Assembly (NCBI GenBank): GCA_900299065.1
Contig: OMIJ01000112.1
Location: 1-10,398 of the forward strand
From: Hyphomicrobiales bacterium
GTDB taxonomy: Bacteria > Pseudomonadota > Alphaproteobacteria > Rhizobiales > Beijerinckiaceae
Direction: 5' to 3'
Length of the DNA: 10,398 bases
Positions 7,451-10,398 of this stretch are shown piece after piece. The stretch's first letter is position 1. Each line of letters begins with the position of its first letter. Both the position numbers and the translations under genes were made by a program. The notes under the pieces were generated by a model. The model worked only from the letters and a program-made list of their open reading frames with translations, did not search any database and was not told where the DNA came from.

Positions 7451-7455
7451 AAGGA
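7451..7455 (+). promoter_or_regulatory. Ribosome binding site of glpX
   Basis: AAGGA lies 7 bases before the ATG at 7463. It separates this start from another ATG at 7459, which is in a different frame and would stand only 3 bases from the site. Confidence 0.7.
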
Positions 7456-7462
7456 CATATGC

Positions 7463-8458
7463 ATGAGCGATCTGATCATTCAAAGCCAGGACATTATTGA
7501 GCGCATTCTTACTCTGGAACTGGTGCGCGTGACCGAGCGTGCGGCTGTGTCGGCGGCGCGTCTGCGTGGGCGCGGTGATGAAAAGGCTGCTGATCAGGCG
7601 GCAGTTGATGCGATGCGCCGCGAACTCAATCGTCTGCCTATAGATGGAACGATTGTGATTGGCGAAGGCGAACGCGATGAAGCGCCCATGTTGTTCATCG
7701 GTGAAAAGGTTGGTACGCGCACAGGACCGAAGGTCGATATTGCGGTTGATCCTTTGGAGGGAACAACGCTCTGCGCCAAAGATATGCCAGGCTCGATTGC
7801 TGTCATGGCCATGGCTCAAGAAGGCGCATTGCTCAATGCGCCTGACGTTTACATGGATAAGATTGCTATTGGGCCGGGTTATCCCAAGGGTGTGGTAGAT
7901 CTTGATGCCAGCCCTGAGGAAAACGTCAGAGCTTTGGCCAAAGCCAAGGGCGTAAAGCCCGGCGAGATTACAGTGCTTGTGCTTGATCGCCCGCGTCACC
8001 AGGACATTATCAATGCTTGTCGGCGTGCGGGTGCTTCCATCCGCCTGATTACTGATGGCGATGTGGCTGGTGTGATTTTCACGGCTCAGCCCGGCGAGAC
8101 GGGCGTTGATATGTATATTGGCACCGGCGGTGCGCCGGAAGGCGTTTTGGCTGCAGGCGCTTTGCGGTGTGTCGGGGGGCAAATGCAGGGGCGCCTCATT
8201 CTCGATACTGAGGCCAAGCGTGAGCGTTCTTTGAAAATGGGAATTAAAGACCCTAAGAAAAAATATGACATGATGGAATTGGCATCCGGCGATGTCATTG
8301 TCTGTGCCACAGGTGTGACGGATGGGGCTTTGCTCAAGGGCGTCAAGTTTGGTCCTGAAATTATCCAGACCGAGACTTTGATCTATCGCTCAGTAACGGG
8401 AACAGTGCGTCGCATTGCGGCAGAGCATCGAGAAATGGGCAAATTCCGCCTCGATTGA
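7463..8458 (+). CDS. glpX: Class II fructose-1,6-bisphosphatase
   Basis: GlpX hydrolyses fructose 1,6-bisphosphate to fructose 6-phosphate in gluconeogenesis; in some autotrophs the class II enzyme also acts on sedoheptulose bisphosphate in the Calvin cycle. The 331-residue product is of normal length and has the lithium-sensitive phosphatase fold. Metal and active-site motifs correspond to E. coli GlpX: RGDEKAAD with Asp39, VIGEGERDEAPML with Glu68, VDPLEGTT with Asp96 and Glu99, and GGAPEGV with Glu226. The Asp96-Glu99 and Glu68-Asp96 spacings equal those of the E. coli enzyme. In Hyphomicrobiales this gene commonly follows hom, as here, and is often followed by recJ; in this window the next gene is instead a convergent CHAD gene. 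The stop codon lies 5 bases from the stop of that gene and no terminator hairpin is visible between them. Confidence 0.96.
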   Translation: MSDLIIQSQDIIERILTLELVRVTERAAVSAARLRGRGDEKAADQAAVDAMRRELNRLPIDGTIVIGEGERDEAPMLFIGEKVGTRTGPKVDIAVDPLEGTTLCAKDMPGSIAVMAMAQEGALLNAPDVYMDKIAIGPGYPKGVVDLDASPEENVRALAKAKGVKPGEITVLVLDRPRHQDIINACRRAGASIRLITDGDVAGVIFTAQPGETGVDMYIGTGGAPEGVLAAGALRCVGGQMQGRLILDTEAKRERSLKMGIKDPKKKYDMMELASGDVIVCATGVTDGALLKGVKFGPEIIQTETLIYRSVTGTVRRIAAEHREMGKFRLD

Positions 8459-8463
8459 TCGGC

Positions 8464-9321
8464 TTATTCTTGTACGATTTCGAGCATCTCTTCAGATGAA
8501 GGGTCAAAGATTTCGCGCGCCTCTTTGATGAGGCGGGGCAGGATCTTTCCGGTATTCAGATTCTTGTCTTTCGCTTGGCTCAGCACATGCTGCGAGCTGT
8601 GCTGCTCGGCCAATGTCTGCAAATGGCAATGATCCAGATAGAGACCTAATTGTGTGCGCAGCTCTTTCAAACGAGCTTTGTGCTTGGCAAATCTTTTCGT
8701 TTCGGCGTGATGAAAGAAATCCAACTGATAATAATGATCGACGAGGGCTGAGCGAAATCCATGCAGGTCATCAAGATCAATCTTGTTTGATTTTCGCGGT
8801 CTTAATTTGCGCGCCTCAAGATAGCCCGCGCAGATGCGCTCGCGAAGTTCGGATGGATTGAGGTCTTGTGAGGGCCAATCCGCTATTTGCTGAGCATTAG
8901 ATTGCAAATTTGCAATCACATTTTCGAAAATCTGGGCTCTGGTTCGTGCTTCAATGTCGTCGCAAATGCGGTGTAAATTGCTCAATAATTGTGGTGGATC
9001 GTCAGGATCCAGATTCTGGGTGCTGAAATGCTTTGACAATAAATCAAATGCTACGCGCGCATCGCGTGCCGGGCCCAAGGCTTTTCGGCTTTGTCGCAGA
9101 TCGGCCCTGACCCTTCTCGATTGTTCTTTCAGCTTTACGGGAGCGAGCTTGAGAAGGGCGCGTACCTTTTTGGTGCAACGTCGTGTGGTATGCACACTGG
9201 CGCTGACTGCTATCTGATCATCTCGCAGAGTGCGGATGGCCAAGTCAAGGCTTTCAAGCAGCCTTTCGCGCAAGTGCTCAAACAGAGCAGAGTGCGGTTC
9301 ATCTAAATCGGATGTGCTCAT
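8464..9321 (-). CDS. CHAD domain protein (probable polyphosphate-binding)
   Basis: The 285-residue protein is almost entirely one CHAD (conserved histidine alpha-helical domain), made of two four-helix units. The first unit carries VHTTRRCTKKVRALLKL (43-59) and LRQSRKALGPARDARVAFDLL (75-95), the second LHGFRSALVDHYYQLDFF (186-203) and LKELRTQLGLYLDHCHL (218-234). The basic face with conserved His and Arg/Lys residues binds polyphosphate in characterised CHAD proteins, and several in Cupriavidus necator attach to polyphosphate granules. There is no signal peptide, membrane segment or fused CYTH domain, so it is a stand-alone cytoplasmic protein. Its ATG overlaps the stop codon of the upstream FAD monooxygenase gene as ATGA (9318-9321), which implies one transcript and coupled translation. 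No separate ribosome site is obvious. The domain assignment is firm; a role in polyphosphate metabolism here is inferred from the family. Confidence 0.85.
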   Translation of the reverse strand: MSTSDLDEPHSALFEHLRERLLESLDLAIRTLRDDQIAVSASVHTTRRCTKKVRALLKLAPVKLKEQSRRVRADLRQSRKALGPARDARVAFDLLSKHFSTQNLDPDDPPQLLSNLHRICDDIEARTRAQIFENVIANLQSNAQQIADWPSQDLNPSELRERICAGYLEARKLRPRKSNKIDLDDLHGFRSALVDHYYQLDFFHHAETKRFAKHKARLKELRTQLGLYLDHCHLQTLAEQHSSQHVLSQAKDKNLNTGKILPRLIKEAREIFDPSSEEMLEIVQE

Positions 9322-10324
9322 TGCATCATCAAAGGTGTGCGCCCCACAGGTGCAATGCCTTCTCGCATGATCAGACGACGCAAGGGGCCGATCTGGCTCA
9401 ACGCCAAGAGACCGGCACCGCGAGCAAAATCTATTGGCAACATTTGCGACAATAGCGAGCGATTAAGCAGATCAACTCCAAGACTGCGCAATTGAATATC
9501 GGCTTTGCGGCGATCAGCATAATCGCGCAAGGCGTTTTCCGTCCCGGGATCCGAATGTGTGGCTAGGGCTTCAACGCTATGACCAACATCGCGCAAGCCC
9601 AGATTCAGGCCCTGCGCTCCTATGGGTGGGAAGGAATGGGCTGCATCTCCAATCAGAATAAGGCGATCCGCGTAAAGCCGTTCAGCCCGCAAGAGCGACA
9701 TCGGGAAACGGCTGACCTCTCCCAAGAGCGTGAATTTGCCGAGCAAGGAATGAGCTTGTTGCTCCATGGCTCTGGCCAAGGCGCTCTGCGATAAAGCGGC
9801 CAGCCGGTCAGCTTCCTGCGTGTTCGTCATCCAGACCAAACTGGAGCGATGCGCATATTCGTTATCAGCGGGCAGGGGGACGAGTGTGAAGGGGCCATTA
9901 CGCGTGTGAAATTCGGTCGAGACATTCTCATGCGGGCGCTGATGGGCAAGCAAAACTGTAATCGCCGTCTGCGGATAGGATTGTTCTGTGATCCTAATGC
10001 CGCAGGATTGGCGTGTGGGTGAATTGCGACCATCAGCGGCCAGAATGAGCCTTGCAGAGATTTTGCGGCCATCGGACAGGCGCGCCTCTGCCTGATCAGC
10101 ATTGGTCATCACCTCAATAGCATGGCCCTCGATCAGCGTGAGGTTTTGGTGCTGGCGTGCTGAGGCTTCAAGCAAAGACAGAAGTATAATGTTCTCTATA
10201 TTGGTGCCAAATTCATCAAGGCCGATCTCACGCGCTTTGAAATTTGTTTCGGGCAAACGAAACAGGCTGCCCGTATCATCAATGATGCGCATGATTTCGA
10301 GCGGCTCGCCAGACTGGCGGATTT
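9318..10324 (-). CDS. UbiH/UbiF/COQ6-family FAD-dependent monooxygenase, 5'-truncated
   Basis: The family consists of flavoprotein hydroxylases that use NAD(P)H and oxygen on aromatic rings; UbiH-type members hydroxylate ubiquinone precursors. About 335 codons are visible, ending in TGA. The frame is open through the internal ATG at 10292 to the insert end, so the N-terminus with the first GxGxxG FAD motif (about 60 residues in relatives) is cut off by the adapter. What remains shows IDDTGSLFRLPE and the EIGLDEFGTNIEN segment near the substrate site, AADGRNSPTRQ (DG motif, about 10010-10042), and GDAAHSFPPIGAQGLNLGLR (about 9591-9650), the second FAD-binding motif of the family. The next gene, a CHAD protein, starts inside its stop codon. 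The exact ring position modified cannot be decided from sequence; an alternative is a non-ubiquinone aromatic hydroxylase. Confidence 0.88.
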
Positions 10325-10398
10325 CTGTCTCTTATACACATCTGACGCTGCCGACGATACTCCTTGTGTAGATCTCGGTGGTCGCCGTATCATTAAAA
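10325..10398 (-). other. Nextera adapter, index and P5 sequence (artefact)
   Basis: On the minus strand this reads AAAA, nothing known, then in reverse order the full library end. On the plus strand, 10325-10343 is the complement of the Tn5 mosaic end (CTGTCTCTTATACACATCT), 10344-10357 that of the Read 1 adapter, 10358-10365 the complement of the same AAGGAGTA index, and 10366-10394 the complement of the 29-base P5 primer. Four A bases (10395-10398) follow the end of P5, as happens when a read runs off its template. Open frames here, such as the one whose translation starts MIRRPPRST on the minus strand, are artefacts well known in metagenome protein sets. Confidence 0.98.

Noticed and set aside
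7430..8182. 250-codon open frame on the minus strand opposite glpX
   Set aside because: It lies antisense to a well-supported enzyme gene, its translation shows no domain, and long antisense frames are common in genes with this codon bias.
10290..10292. ATG at 10292 as the true start of the monooxygenase
   Set aside because: The frame continues upstream to the insert end with family-like residues, and a start here would leave out the essential FAD-binding GxGxxG domain.
1..10398. Long terminal inverted repeats suggesting a composite transposon
   Set aside because: The repeats are exactly Illumina/Nextera adapter, index and P5 sequence, and there is no transposase gene between them.

Overview
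The window reads as an ordinary chromosomal stretch from an alphaproteobacterium, most likely of the order Hyphomicrobiales (Rhizobiales). The reasons are the run of PHA synthase, AlaC-type aminotransferase, homoserine dehydrogenase and class II fructose-bisphosphatase, a gene order I recall from rhizobia and relatives, together with a type 2 ArgC and a class I PhaC. The genus cannot be fixed from the sequence. No tRNA, rRNA, CRISPR array, insertion sequence or phage gene was seen.

Both ends are library artefacts. Bases 1-45 and 10325-10398 are Nextera/Illumina adapter (Tn5 mosaic end, Read 1 adapter, index, P5). Genuine DNA therefore spans about 46-10324, and the first and last genes are cut by the insert boundary rather than mutated.

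Layout, left to right: the 3' half of argC (+); a 272-base gap; a FadL/OmpP1-type outer membrane transporter (+); a strong bidirectional terminator; a class I poly(3-hydroxyalkanoate) synthase phaC (-); a divergent promoter region with a candidate operator; a small secreted protein of unknown function (+); an alaC-type aminotransferase (+), hom (+) and glpX (+) as a co-directional set; then, converging on glpX with only 5 bases between stop codons, a CHAD-domain protein (-) and the 3' part of a UbiH/COQ6-family FAD monooxygenase (-). The last two are joined by an ATGA overlap.

Functionally the genes cover amino acid biosynthesis (ArgC for arginine; the aminotransferase and Hom for alanine and the aspartate family), gluconeogenesis or Calvin-cycle carbon flow (GlpX), carbon storage (PhaC), uptake of hydrophobic compounds (FadL type) and probably quinone hydroxylation. 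CHAD proteins bind polyphosphate in other bacteria, so two storage-polymer functions lie in this window, but nothing in the sequence shows they are co-regulated. I see no convincing new multi-gene system. The points most worth checking are the adapter ends, the monooxygenase-CHAD translational coupling, the repeated half-sites upstream of phaC and the uncharacterised secreted protein.
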